Assembly: GCA_012518905.1 (NCBI GenBank) | Contig: JAAYRF010000139.1 | Span: forward strand, 1 to 32,017 | Source of the DNA: Bacillota bacterium | Lineage (GTDB): Bacteria > Bacillota > Limnochordia > DTU087 | DNA length: 32,017 nucleotides | Reading direction: 5' to 3' | Part shown: positions 8,119-17,124 of the stretch, one piece after another | Numbering within the stretch: the stretch's first letter is position 1 | Layout of the letters: the number at the start of each line of letters is the position of its first letter | Notes under the pieces: generated by a model | Seen by the model: the letters and a program-made list of their open reading frames with translations, nothing else | Databases searched by the model: none | Told to the model about the DNA's origin: nothing | Program-made: the position numbers and the translations under genes

Positions 8119-8214
8119 CGTTAATTGCGCTATCTTTTTAGCGTAGTGGCAAAGGCTTTTTACCATCCAACCCGCCTGTCTTTAACGTAGAGCAATTTCG
8201 CTACTGCAAAAAGG

Positions 8215-9636
8215 TCAGCCAAGGATAAAGGCAGAGGACGAGATTAGATCACCTAGGCCAACTGTCAATACTGGCTTGGCTACTACTTTGGTCGGCACAA
8301 AAACTATGTGGCGACCGTTTCTTGCCCCGATGCCGGTTGTGGCAAATTCCTCGCATTCCAAGACCTTCGCCAGTGATGCTAGTCTCTCTTCGGCGCCGGT
8401 TGCCAAGGGTACATCCAGTCCGGCCAAGATCTCTTCCCAAGTTCCCACCTTGCCGATGGTGGACCGGCTGGCGGCCAGAGTTGCTGCAAATATCATTCCG
8501 TCTCGGCATTGCTTGCCAGTCGTATATTCGTTATCGACCAAGGTGAGGTAGTAGCCTAAGTCGTGGAGCTGTATGCGACGCAGACCTGTCCGATCAGCTA
8601 GCCTTTCCAGGCCTCGAAGGACCGCTTCCATGGAAGTGTGAGCTTCTATTTCCTCTGCTAACTTCACCTCTCCCTGATCCCGCAAAATGGCACAGAGCTC
8701 CACCTCGTTAAGCCCGAGACTATCTACTGTGGGCAGTATATGATCGACAATGCCTTGGCGTATGGCCGCGCTGGCGATGGAAGCGAACTCATAGTGAAAA
8801 CGAAGATGGATATGGGTTTTCTTCGTCTCTCGGAGAAAGCGGGCTACCGGCTTGAGATAGTCTTGCCATGTGGTGCCGTCGGGATATGTTTCCGACAGAA
8901 TATGGAATCCTGATACGATAAAATGGCTGAAGTCATCGGCCAACTTGGGCAAGTGATGCATGAAACCTTCTTCGATCTGAAGCTTGTTGTTAATCGGGTT
9001 CCACGCTGCGATGAAGCGGTTAGCCCTTGGGCTTTCTATGACTGTATCACCTATCTTTAGCTTCAGCCCTTTGGGATATTCAAATATCCAGTGTATGGCA
9101 TAGATGCCTTCTCCTTGCCATGCCTTTTGCGGATGCTCTAGCTTGCCTTTGGAGTTAATGACAAAAAGGTTGTCGGCATCGCTAAAGAGCTCAGCTTGCT
9201 CTTTGGTCAACGGATTAGCATAGACCAGAATTTGGGGTAGAGGCAAGGGTGCCAGGGAGTTGGCCATATTGCCCGAGGTGCCTCCCATACGGATATTATC
9301 ATATCGGAGGTTATCCATGATCCAATTGTGTGTTGCTTCTTCTCTGATCATGAGCTGTAGTGCCTTACCTTTTTGCAGGGAACTTAGCAACCCAACGAGA
9401 AGATCGGCAGGTGTGCTGATTTCCGAGGGGACCGCTCCTAGGCGGCTTAGTACTTCCTCCTGCAAGGTAGGGTCCTCATTAAGTACCTTTTCTATTTCTG
9501 TGGGAACGACTCGTTTGAAGCCATCGATGGTTGAATGAAAGCCTAGAATCACACCGGGTACAGCTTCCAGGCTAGTGCGTTTTTTCGGCACTGCCTCCCG
9601 GTAGAGGTTTTCCCAGTTTGCCTGAATAGACACCAA
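8215..9636 (-). CDS. ADP-dependent glucokinase/phosphofructokinase family protein
   Basis: 473 residues, the length of archaeal ADP-dependent sugar kinases. These use ADP, not ATP, to phosphorylate glucose or fructose 6-phosphate, giving AMP. They have a ribokinase-like fold. Visible marks are the substrate-side MGGTSGNMAN (117-126), an HxE motif (H281-Y-E283), the metal-associated NEVE (310-313), and the C-terminal VGLGD motif with catalytic Asp463 followed by LISSSAF. The start is TTG 9636-9634, or the adjacent GTG 9633; both lie within reach of AAAGGAG. Sequence alone does not separate glucokinase from phosphofructokinase. The gene is monocistronic and divergent from the YigZ gene. The family is best known from Euryarchaeota and animals and is patchy in bacteria, so horizontal transfer is plausible. 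Confidence 0.9.
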   Translation of the reverse strand: MVSIQANWENLYREAVPKKRTSLEAVPGVILGFHSTIDGFKRVVPTEIEKVLNEDPTLQEEVLSRLGAVPSEISTPADLLVGLLSSLQKGKALQLMIREEATHNWIMDNLRYDNIRMGGTSGNMANSLAPLPLPQILVYANPLTKEQAELFSDADNLFVINSKGKLEHPQKAWQGEGIYAIHWIFEYPKGLKLKIGDTVIESPRANRFIAAWNPINNKLQIEEGFMHHLPKLADDFSHFIVSGFHILSETYPDGTTWQDYLKPVARFLRETKKTHIHLRFHYEFASIASAAIRQGIVDHILPTVDSLGLNEVELCAILRDQGEVKLAEEIEAHTSMEAVLRGLERLADRTGLRRIQLHDLGYYLTLVDNEYTTGKQCRDGMIFAATLAASRSTIGKVGTWEEILAGLDVPLATGAEERLASLAKVLECEEFATTGIGARNGRHIVFVPTKVVAKPVLTVGLGDLISSSAFILG

Positions 9637-9731
9637 AAGCTCACTCCTTTAATTGGTAAGATACCATTGTACCACGGTACTAACACTTCCACAAAGGTTC
9701 CATTATTCCCTTTCAAGGAAGGAGGGATGGG

Positions 9732-10367
9732 ATGCTAGAGGAGTACTTGACTGTAGGCGGCACCGGCACTGATATGGTGGTCATCCGACGGTCGAAGTTC
9801 ATCGGTGCTGCAGCTCCTGCCGAGGATGAGATACAGGCTCTGGAGTTTATTGAGAAGGTTAAGGCAGAGCATAAGCAGGCCACCCATAATGTTTACGCTT
9901 ATCAGATAGGGGAGCGCAATCAGTTACAGAGATTCAGCGATGATGGAGAGCCGAGCGGTACTGCGGGCATGCCAGTTTTGGAGGTCATTAAGAACATGGA
10001 TCTCAAAGATGTGGTAGTGGTCGTTACTCGCTATTTTGGGGGGACTAAACTGGGAGCCAGTGGGTTGGTGCGAGCATATACTGAGGGAGCCAAAATCGGC
10101 ATTCTAGCGGCCGGCATCGTAAGGAAGGTGCTCCACAAGCGATATCAGGCGACGGTGGATTATACTTTCTCCGGTAAACTGGAGAATGTGGTTATGCAGT
10201 CTCCTTGGCTCCTAGAGAAGACCGACTATGGAGTCCAGGTCACTTTTACCTTGCTTACGCCTCCCGGTGAAGGCCCCAGGATGCGGAAAGCCTTCACCGA
10301 GGTTACCAGCGGTGAGGCGGTAATCAAAGCGCTGGGAGAAAAATACGTGTCCATACCTATGGACTAG
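9732..10367 (+). CDS. YigZ/IMPACT family protein
   Basis: 211 residues, normal for the bacterial YigZ/YvyE family. The IMPACT N-terminal domain (about 1-125) carries the conserved RFSDDGEPSGTAGMPVLEVI stretch and the RYFGGTKLGASGLVRAY motif. The C-terminal domain (about 135-205) matches DUF1949 with its ferredoxin-like fold. The biochemical role in bacteria is not settled; eukaryotic IMPACT regulates the GCN2 stress kinase. GGAGGGATGGG precedes the ATG. The next gene starts about 90 bases downstream and may be cotranscribed. Confidence 0.93.
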   Translation: MLEEYLTVGGTGTDMVVIRRSKFIGAAAPAEDEIQALEFIEKVKAEHKQATHNVYAYQIGERNQLQRFSDDGEPSGTAGMPVLEVIKNMDLKDVVVVVTRYFGGTKLGASGLVRAYTEGAKIGILAAGIVRKVLHKRYQATVDYTFSGKLENVVMQSPWLLEKTDYGVQVTFTLLTPPGEGPRMRKAFTEVTSGEAVIKALGEKYVSIPMD

Positions 10368-10458
10368 GGGGCAGTAATTGCCAGATTACCAAATGGCAGG
10401 ATCAAGCCCTACCAACGAGAAATGGAGTAGCAGGAGAGAAACGGGAAGGACCGGTAGT

Positions 10459-11430
10459 GTGAACCGTTTTACAGCACAAGCAGCCTTGTTGGGGGCCTCT
10501 ATATGTCTGTTGGCCATAGCCTTGAGCAACTGTTGGTATCTTGCGGTACCAGCTGTAGCTTTGCCTGCTGCCGTAGATGTCCAGCCAGCAAGTCCGAGCC
10601 GGCCCGTATCTAGACTAAGGGAGAGTTGGCCCAGGGAAAGGGGAAAAGCCTCTGTGCGGGTTATGACTTATAATATCCATCACGGAGCGGATGTAACAGG
10701 GAAATTGGATCTAGAAAGGATAGCGCAAGTTATTGAAGATGCCGATGCTGATATCGTCGGACTTCAAGAAGTTGACCGCAACTTTGGCAAGCGATCGGAC
10801 TATCAAGACCAGCCTGTTATGCTGGCAGAGCGCCTTAAGATGCATTATGTCTACGGGGAGTCACTCAAAGTATACAATCTAGGAACAGGACGGGGAACCG
10901 GGTACTATGGTAACATGATCTTAAGCCGCTACCCCATCAGTGATTCCAGTTTAGTCAGATTGCCCACTCAGTGGGGTAATGAGCCTCGGACAGCACTTAA
11001 GGCTACGGTGGAGTCGCCCCACGGGCCCATGACAGTTTGGGTGACTCACCTGGGTCTTTCCAGGGGGGAGCGACAAGCGCAAGTGGGGCACCTCTTAGCT
11101 AGGCTAGAGAGAGAGCCACTGCCTAGCATAATCTTAGGTGATTTCAATGCAAACGCCCATAGCTCGGAGATACTGGCTATGAAGGAGTGCCTTGGGGATG
11201 TGGCCAGTCTTCTACGCAAGGATCAGCAAGGCACGTTTTACACAGGCCCCAACGAACCTATGCCCAGAATTGATTACATTTGGGTTGACGAGAGCTTTCA
11301 GCCTGTCGAATACCAAGTCATTACTGGCTGGGCATCAGATCATCTGGCGGCAACAGCTGATTTAGTGGTATTATCTGAAGGTAGAGGGATAAGAGCTCAG
11401 GATGGGCGAGGGGAGTTGGTAGAAAGATGA
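10459..11430 (+). CDS. Exported endonuclease/exonuclease/phosphatase family protein
   Basis: I prefer the GTG start at 10459 (323 residues): GGGAAGGA lies 8 bases upstream, and it places a signal sequence at the very N terminus (VNRFTAQAALLGASICLLAI). The open frame extends upstream to 10378 (TTG, weak binding site). The mature domain has the EEP signature residues: VMTYNIHHG at its start, GLQEVDRN with the metal-binding Glu, ILGDFNAN, IDYIWV, and SDHLAATADL with the catalytic His. These enzymes cleave phosphodiester bonds in nucleic acids, phosphoinositides or similar substrates; the substrate here is unknown. The product would act outside the inner membrane. A Cys sits after LAIALSN, but Asn before it makes a lipobox unlikely. 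The stop overlaps the next start (ATGA). Confidence 0.82.
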   Translation: MNRFTAQAALLGASICLLAIALSNCWYLAVPAVALPAAVDVQPASPSRPVSRLRESWPRERGKASVRVMTYNIHHGADVTGKLDLERIAQVIEDADADIVGLQEVDRNFGKRSDYQDQPVMLAERLKMHYVYGESLKVYNLGTGRGTGYYGNMILSRYPISDSSLVRLPTQWGNEPRTALKATVESPHGPMTVWVTHLGLSRGERQAQVGHLLARLEREPLPSIILGDFNANAHSSEILAMKECLGDVASLLRKDQQGTFYTGPNEPMPRIDYIWVDESFQPVEYQVITGWASDHLAATADLVVLSEGRGIRAQDGRGELVER

Positions 11431-12497
11431 GGGACTATCTGGTTGGCGGCGATGAACCAGGAGATCTAGTGGATCTACGGAGTGACACATTCACATTGCC
11501 TACAGCTAGGATGCGGGAGGCCATGGCCAGGGCCCCTCTGGGCGATGACGTCTTCGAAGAGGACCCAACGGTCAGGCATCTGGAAGAATTGGCAGCTCAA
11601 AAGGTAGGCAAGGAAGCTGCTTTGTTTGTGGTAAGCGGCACCATGGGCAATTTGGTTGCTACCCTTAGCCACACTCAGCCCGGTGAAGAGGTGATTCTCG
11701 GCCTCAACAGCCATATATACGGTTACGAGGTAGGTGGACTAGCCCGCATCGGGGGACTGATGCCCCGGGTAGTAGATGATTCTGCGGGCATTATCCGACC
11801 GGAGCAGGTTCAAAATGCCCTGCGAGATGCAAACATCCATTTTGCTCCCACGACTTTAGTCTGCATGGAAAACTCACACAACATGTCCGGCGGCCGGGTG
11901 ATGAGTGTGGAGCAGACCAAGGCACTGGCGGATTTTGCTCATGAGCGGGGTTTTAGGCTGCATATGGATGGTGCTCGTATCTTTAATGCGGCGGTGGCTT
12001 TGCAGGTTCCCGTGACTGAGCTCACAAAGCCTGTAGATTCAGTGATGTTCTGCCTATCAAAGGGTTTAAGCGCTCCGGTAGGTTCGTTACTAGCCGGGGA
12101 TAGGGGGTTTATCAAAAGAGCTCGCAAGTTCCGTAAGCTCCTCGGAGGTGGAATGCGGCAGGCTGGTGTCATCGCAGCCGCGGGAGTTGTCGCCCTAGAA
12201 GAGATGGTTGACCGTTTGGGTGAGGATCATGCGCGGGCTAAGGCACTGGCCCATGGTCTCTCTAGTGTGCCAGGGGTGAAGGTTATAGCTAGCAACTACC
12301 AGACTAATATTGTCTTGATCGACATAGAAGAAACAGGGCTTTCTTCCCAGGAGTTCGCCCGAAGGCTAGGTGAGCGGCAGATTAGGGTCCTCACTAGAAC
12401 TGAAACAGCCCTCCGGGCTGTAGTCCACAGGCACATAGAAGATGAGGATATCGACAAAGCGATTGCAGCGTTTCGGGAAGTAGCCCGAGGTTCGTAG
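11427..12497 (+). CDS. ltaE: Low-specificity L-threonine aldolase
   Basis: 356 residues, a PLP-dependent enzyme splitting L-threonine or L-allo-threonine into glycine and acetaldehyde. The family opening DLRSDTFTLPTARMREAM and GDDVFEEDPTV is present. PLP-binding features follow: VSGTMGN (about 69-74), HMDGAR with the Asp that pairs with the PLP ring (181), and Schiff-base Lys212 in CLSKGLSAPVGS. The ATG overlaps the EEP stop by four bases, implying translational coupling. Glycine and acetaldehyde production makes it a plausible metabolic relative of deoC upstream, but this link is loose. Confidence 0.94.
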   Translation: MRDYLVGGDEPGDLVDLRSDTFTLPTARMREAMARAPLGDDVFEEDPTVRHLEELAAQKVGKEAALFVVSGTMGNLVATLSHTQPGEEVILGLNSHIYGYEVGGLARIGGLMPRVVDDSAGIIRPEQVQNALRDANIHFAPTTLVCMENSHNMSGGRVMSVEQTKALADFAHERGFRLHMDGARIFNAAVALQVPVTELTKPVDSVMFCLSKGLSAPVGSLLAGDRGFIKRARKFRKLLGGGMRQAGVIAAAGVVALEEMVDRLGEDHARAKALAHGLSSVPGVKVIASNYQTNIVLIDIEETGLSSQEFARRLGERQIRVLTRTETALRAVVHRHIEDEDIDKAIAAFREVARGS

Positions 12498-12517
12498 GCT
12501 AGCTGCCTTACTCGACC

Positions 12518-12556
12518 AAAGCCAGCCAATAAGGCCAGCCGATAAAGCCAGCCGAG
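12518..12556. repeat. Three tandem 13-bp repeats after ltaE
   Basis: AAAGCCAGCCAAT, AAGGCCAGCCGAT and AAAGCCAGCCGAG follow one another without gaps. The last copy supplies the left arm of the terminator at 12548, so the repeats may be slippage copies of that arm. Confidence 0.6.
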
Positions 12557-12587
12557 GGCGGGGAAAGGACCCACCCAGGCTGGTTTT
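12548..12587. terminator. Intrinsic terminator between ltaE and cutC
   Basis: CCAGCC (12548-12553) pairs with GGCTGG (12578-12583). Inside, GGGCGGG pairs with CCCACCC with one mismatch. TTTT follows on the plus strand. On the minus strand the stem is followed by CTTTATC, so it may also serve cutC. Confidence 0.65.
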
Positions 12588-12589
12588 GC

Positions 12590-13333
12590 TTACGTCTTAC
12601 TTTGAAATGCCCTGACAATGGCGGCTACATCGGCCTCATTAATTACTTTCTGTACATTGTCATCGGCGGTGCCCATGGCGACTTGTGCTCCGGGGGTAGC
12701 TAGGCGCGATGGCACTGTCTCCATACTGCCGGTATGGATCTCGGTAATATCTAGCTCTAAAAGGGGCTCAAGGTTGTGGGGCCTTACTTTTCCGCCCGGC
12801 ATGATGGAGAGCTGGTCTTTGGCTATTTCGATTAGCTCCTTGAGTAAGGGAATCCCTTCTACCGCTGTAGGCTGTTGCCCCGATGTGAGGAGCCGATCGA
12901 CACCGAGGTTGATTAGCTCCTGTAAGAATTCTTTAGGATTCCTGGCTCTATCGAAACAGCGATGACAAGCGACTTTCAGATCATATTCCTTGGCTACTGC
13001 TACCAATCGCCGCATCTTAGGTACATCGATATACCTCGACTCATCAAGCACCCCAAATACTACACCCTCTGCGCCGAGTTCACCGGCTACGGCAATATCC
13101 CGTTCCATGAGCCTTATCTCATCCATGGAGTAGATAGCATCTCCTGCCCGGGGTCTCACCATGACTGCTACATCAATAGGGATTGTCTGGATTACTTGAG
13201 CAATTAGCCCTTGGCTGGGAGTTGTCCCCCCGGCAGCCATATCAGCGCAAAGTTCTACTCGCTTAGCTCCGGCTCTTTGAGATCTTTTGACATCCTCCAT
13301 GGTGTAGCAGCATACTTCTACTATGCGTTTCAA
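12590..13333 (-). CDS. cutC: CutC family protein
   Basis: 247 residues when started at TTG 13333-13331, which has a perfect GAGGAGGT six bases upstream (13347-13340); the open frame continues 19 codons further but without such a site. The TIM-barrel family features are present: EVCCYTMEDVKRSQRAGAKR, the ELCADMAAGGTTPSQG motif, VMVRPRAGD, GVVFGVLD, CHRCFDRARNP, LLTSGQQPTA and MPGGKVRPHN. CutC was named for copper tolerance in E. coli, but that role is disputed and the enzymatic activity is unknown. It converges with ltaE and stands alone. Confidence 0.9.
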   Translation of the reverse strand: MKRIVEVCCYTMEDVKRSQRAGAKRVELCADMAAGGTTPSQGLIAQVIQTIPIDVAVMVRPRAGDAIYSMDEIRLMERDIAVAGELGAEGVVFGVLDESRYIDVPKMRRLVAVAKEYDLKVACHRCFDRARNPKEFLQELINLGVDRLLTSGQQPTAVEGIPLLKELIEIAKDQLSIMPGGKVRPHNLEPLLELDITEIHTGSMETVPSRLATPGAQVAMGTADDNVQKVINEADVAAIVRAFQSKT

Positions 13334-13690
13334 TAGAGTACCTCCTCGCATATTGTGATCGACACTTTGGTTTTCCCAACTGTCTACCACCTAGTTCAGG
13401 TCGTTATCATCTTCAAGCTATGCAATGACTTCCCCTGCTGTGGTCTTAGGTAGTAAGCTGCTTTTGCATTGTGCCGCTAGCTCCATTTAGAATACGCCGC
13501 AGGAATGCAGTGACGCAGCCTCATTCAACACAGGATGCGATATTCCTGTGGGAGTGTTGACCAAGAGCGAGCGAGGCAATGGGTTTGAGTAAGAGGACAA
13601 GAGCTAGGAATGATGAATTGATAGATTAACAGACTATTAAATTGGAGGAAATTCCCTAGAGGTCAAACACCAAGTCAGGAGGAGATGGTC
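13334..13690. other. Gene-free divergent region between cutC and the glycosidase operon
   Basis: About 350 bases with no credible gene. It contains mutually exclusive hairpins: CACAGGA (13529-13535) with TCCTGTG (13544-13550) over 8 bases, and CAGGAAT (13500-13506) with ATTCCTG (13542-13548). The region from 13600 to 13650 is AT-rich, but I find no well-spaced -35/-10 pair. The end carries AGGAGGAG just before the glycosidase start. Confidence 0.45.
13340..13347 (-). promoter_or_regulatory. Ribosome binding site fixing a TTG start for cutC
   Basis: GAGGAGGT on the minus strand, six bases before TTG 13333. It decides in favour of the internal TTG over upstream in-frame starts. Confidence 0.7.
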
Positions 13691-15721
13691 TTGGCAGTGG
13701 AATCTCGTTTTCGTCAGGTACATCTGGATTTTCACACTAGCCCTCATATCCCCCAAGTAGGTCATGATTTTGACGCAAGAGAGTTTGCTTCTACCCTACA
13801 TAAGGCCCGAGTTGATTCTATCACTTGCTTTGCCCGCTGCCACCATGGCTGGATGTACTATAATTCGAAGCAGTTTCCAGATCTGATCCATCCTACACTA
13901 GTGAACAAGAACCTACTTCTAGAGCAGATTGAAGCCTGTCATGGATACGGAATCAGGGTGCCCATATATACAACAATTCAGTGGGACTATCATACTGCCA
14001 TGGAGCATCCTGAGTGGCGGGTGATAGGGCCAAAGGGAGAGTTGGTGGGCACAAAACCTTATGAAGCCGGATTCTACCAAGAGATTTGCATCAACACCCC
14101 TTATCGAGAGTTTATCAAGGCCCATGTAAAAGAGCTCATGGCACTGCTACCTGTGGACGGGTTCTTCTTTGATATAGTCCGGCCTCAGGACTGTTCTTGC
14201 CGATATTGTCTGGAGGGTATGCTGGAGGCAGGTCTAGATCCCACGGATCAAAAGCAACGCCTAGCTTACAATAAAACCGTGCTAGACAGCTTCAAACTGG
14301 AGCTTTCCGCCTTTGTCCGCGAGTCCCATCCCGATGCAAGTATCTTCTATAACTCCGGCCATATCGGTCCCTTTGTGCGGGAATCTAAGGATGCTTACTC
14401 TCACTTCGAACTAGAGTCGCTACCTAGCGGCGGTTGGGGTTATATGCATTTTCCTTTGACAGTTCGCTATGCTCGCAACTTGGGCATTGACTGTGTATCC
14501 CATACCGGTAAGTTTCACACAAGCTGGGGGGATTTTCATTCCTTTAAGAACAAGGCTGCTTTGGAATTTGAATGCTTTCGAATGCTGGCCCTAAACTGTA
14601 AGTGTGAGATAGGCGATCAACTCCACCCCAGCGGCAAGATAGATCCATATGTCTATGATCTTATCGGCTCGGTCTACCACCAGGTGGAGAAAAAAGAGGC
14701 CTGGTGCACAAATGCTCGGGCTAAGGCTGAGATCGGCGTTTTTACCACAGAGGAGTTCACCGGTGAACAGGTCCCGAAGGCTGTGGCTGGGGCAGTGCAG
14801 ATGCTGCAGGAGGCGGCCCATCAATTTGATATCCTAGATACTCGCAGCAATTTTCAGCAATATAAATTGCTTGTTTTGCCCGATGATATCCAGTTAACTG
14901 AGAAGCTGGGGGCTGAGCTAGATGAATATGTCAGAGGGGGCGGCAAGCTCATTGTCACTGGCCGTTCGGGTCTGAATGAAGCTGGTACCCGGTTCATGCT
15001 GGGTAGTTTAGGTGTCACCCTTAAGGCCAATCCGACCCGCGCCCTAGACGGCCTGCCGGCCGGGGGCAGAGAAGCAGGCGGAAGGCTGCAGTATGTTGAT
15101 TACATTCTACCGGGGCAGGCCATTGGCAAGGGCTTGCCACCTACCGAGCATGCCATGTACATCAAGGCGGTGGAAGTAGAGGCCAAGCCCGATGGGAAGG
15201 TCTTGGCAGAGGTAGTTGCCTCATACTTTGATAGAACTTGGCAGCATTTTTGCTCCCATAGACAGACTCCTGCTTCGGGGAGGGTGATACAGCCGGGGAT
15301 AGTGCAAAGAGGCGGCGTGATCTATTTCGCCCATCCCATCTTTACACTCTACAACAGGAATGCTCCCCGGTGGTGCAAGCAATTGGTGCTCAATGCCATT
15401 GGACTTCTCTTGGGAGAACAGCTGCTTACGCATAACGGTCCTACCTCTCTTTTAGCCACCGTAAACGAGCAACCAGAGGAGCGCCGCTGGGTAGTGCACC
15501 TTCTGCACTATATACCGGAGCGTCGCAGCCAAGAGATCGATATCATTGAGGATGTGATTCCCCTATACGATGTTAGAGTATCGCTCAAAGTTGATACATC
15601 GGTCAAGGCTGTTACCTGTGTCCCCGAGATGCGGGCTCTGCCTTTCTTCAGGGAAAATGGCAGGCTGTGCTTCGTTTTACCAAAACTAGAGGGTCACCAA
15701 ATGATCGAAATCGCTTTCTAA
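13691..15721 (+). CDS. Putative glycoside hydrolase (GHL6 barrel plus beta-galactosidase trimerisation-like domain)
   Basis: About 676 residues. I favour TTG 13691, eight bases after AGGAGG; the in-frame ATG at 13685 is too close to that site. The N-terminal 330 residues form a TIM-barrel of the hypothetical glycosyl hydrolase 6/alpha-fucosidase-like kind: HLDFHTSPHIP, VDSITCFARCHHGWMYY, GIRVPIYTTIQWDYH, then VDGFFFDIVRPQDCSCRYC with an acidic residue and a Cys trio typical of GHL6. Residues about 350-450 resemble the GATase-like beta-galactosidase trimerisation domain (FDILDTRSNFQQYKLLVLPD, GGGKLIVTGRSGL). A beta-rich C terminus follows. No signal peptide is seen, so it should act in the cytoplasm on imported glycosides. 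It heads the plus-strand operon with GH4 and the kinase. The exact substrate cannot be read from sequence. Confidence 0.82.
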   Translation: MAVESRFRQVHLDFHTSPHIPQVGHDFDAREFASTLHKARVDSITCFARCHHGWMYYNSKQFPDLIHPTLVNKNLLLEQIEACHGYGIRVPIYTTIQWDYHTAMEHPEWRVIGPKGELVGTKPYEAGFYQEICINTPYREFIKAHVKELMALLPVDGFFFDIVRPQDCSCRYCLEGMLEAGLDPTDQKQRLAYNKTVLDSFKLELSAFVRESHPDASIFYNSGHIGPFVRESKDAYSHFELESLPSGGWGYMHFPLTVRYARNLGIDCVSHTGKFHTSWGDFHSFKNKAALEFECFRMLALNCKCEIGDQLHPSGKIDPYVYDLIGSVYHQVEKKEAWCTNARAKAEIGVFTTEEFTGEQVPKAVAGAVQMLQEAAHQFDILDTRSNFQQYKLLVLPDDIQLTEKLGAELDEYVRGGGKLIVTGRSGLNEAGTRFMLGSLGVTLKANPTRALDGLPAGGREAGGRLQYVDYILPGQAIGKGLPPTEHAMYIKAVEVEAKPDGKVLAEVVASYFDRTWQHFCSHRQTPASGRVIQPGIVQRGGVIYFAHPIFTLYNRNAPRWCKQLVLNAIGLLLGEQLLTHNGPTSLLATVNEQPEERRWVVHLLHYIPERRSQEIDIIEDVIPLYDVRVSLKVDTSVKAVTCVPEMRALPFFRENGRLCFVLPKLEGHQMIEIAF

Positions 15722-15825
15722 GCGGTAATACAGCTAGGATTGCATGTACAGTGTCCCTAATTGATCCTGGGGTGCCGAGGATACCAATAGAGGAGAACCA
15801 AAAACAAAAAAAGGAGAGTCGCCTG

Positions 15826-17124
15826 ATGGAAGAACTAAAGCTGGCTATTATCGGCGCGGGGAGTACGTATACCCCGGAGCTCATCGAGGGTCTCATCGAA
15901 AGAAGAGAAGAATTGCCGTTTCGAGATGTTTGCTTAATGGATATCGATGCGCGCAAGCTTGGTATCGTTGGTGGTCTTGCCCAAAGGATGCTCGAGGCGC
16001 AAGATATGCCGGTGCGGGTGCGGCTAACGGAAGACTTGGAAGAGGCCATTGAGGGTGCCGATTATGTCTTAGCCCAAGTTAGAGTAGGCCTATTGGATGC
16101 CAGAATCAGGGATGAGAAGATCCCTCTAAAATACGACCTCTTGGGCCAAGAGACTACCGGAGCCGGAGGGTTTATGAATGCTCTGCGGACTATCCCCGTT
16201 ATCATGAATGTGGCGAGAACCATGGAAAGGCTAGCTCCCCATGCTTGGCTGATCAACTTTAGTAACCCTGCGGGTATCATCGCTGAGGCAGTGCTAAACA
16301 ACACAGACGTCAAGATGATGGGGTTATGTAACGTGCCCATTAACATGCTGAAGGATGTAGGAGCGAATCTACCTGCAGGGACTAAGGACTTTGACTATGA
16401 TTTCTTCGGTCTAAATCACCTATGCTGGATTACGAAGATCATGGTCGATGGTAAAGATATCCTGCCAGATATGCTCGATGGCGAACTGAGTCTTTCCCGT
16501 ATGAAAAACCTTTCCAGCCCCTTGTATGATCCGTCGCTACTAAGGGCTACCGGAGGTATCCCCGCTGGCTATCTAAACTACTATTATTACCGCGATGACG
16601 AGGTAAGAAAGTGCAAAGAAAAGGCACGTACCAGGGGAGAAGAGGTCAAAATCATCGAGGAAAGACTCTTAAAGATGTATAGTGACCCGGATCTAGCAGA
16701 AAAACCGGCTTTGCTTGCAGAACGGGGTGGAGCGCTATACTCTACCGCGGCTATTTCCCTCATCGATGCCGTTGAGAATGACAAGAGAGAGTACCATGTG
16801 GTCAATGTGAAAAACCAGGGTGCCCTGGAGTTCATGGGATATGATGATGTGATTGAAGCAAAATGCTTGGTCGGCAAAGAGGGGGCCAAGCCTGTGGCAG
16901 TCAAGGGCTACGATAATGAGTTTATCATGGGCCTTATGAAAACTGTAAAAGCCTATGAGAAACTGACTGTCCAGGCAGGCTTGACTGGAGACTATCATGT
17001 GGCCTTGGCGGCCCTTTTGGTCCATCCTTTGATAGGAGATTACAGCAGAGCCAAAGCAGTGCTCGATGATATGTTAGCAGCAAATAAGGAGTTTCTACCA
17101 CAATTCTATCCGGAGGGAGTCTGA
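15826..17124 (+). CDS. GH4 family 6-phospho-beta-glucosidase
   Basis: 432 residues from ATG 15826, nine bases after AAGGAG; the frame is open further upstream but starts there lack a binding site and overlap the previous gene. GH4 enzymes use NAD+ and a divalent metal to cleave glycosides by oxidation-elimination. The nucleotide-binding start is AIIGAGSTYTPELIEGL. NPAG and the metal-binding MGLCNVP are present, and the CN[VI]P form of that motif is the one typical of 6-phospho-beta-glucosidases. FGLNHLCW supplies the conserved His. A cytoplasmic enzyme of this type needs a substrate phosphorylated at C6, usually made by a PTS, but no PTS gene is here. The stop overlaps the kinase start (TGATG). 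Confidence 0.92.
   Translation: MEELKLAIIGAGSTYTPELIEGLIERREELPFRDVCLMDIDARKLGIVGGLAQRMLEAQDMPVRVRLTEDLEEAIEGADYVLAQVRVGLLDARIRDEKIPLKYDLLGQETTGAGGFMNALRTIPVIMNVARTMERLAPHAWLINFSNPAGIIAEAVLNNTDVKMMGLCNVPINMLKDVGANLPAGTKDFDYDFFGLNHLCWITKIMVDGKDILPDMLDGELSLSRMKNLSSPLYDPSLLRATGGIPAGYLNYYYYRDDEVRKCKEKARTRGEEVKIIEERLLKMYSDPDLAEKPALLAERGGALYSTAAISLIDAVENDKREYHVVNVKNQGALEFMGYDDVIEAKCLVGKEGAKPVAVKGYDNEFIMGLMKTVKAYEKLTVQAGLTGDYHVALAALLVHPLIGDYSRAKAVLDDMLAANKEFLPQFYPEGV

Noticed and set aside
13576-13629. 16-codon frame (ATG 13579) upstream of the glycosidase
   Set aside because: Too short, with a poor ribosome binding site and no sign of a leader-peptide attenuator.
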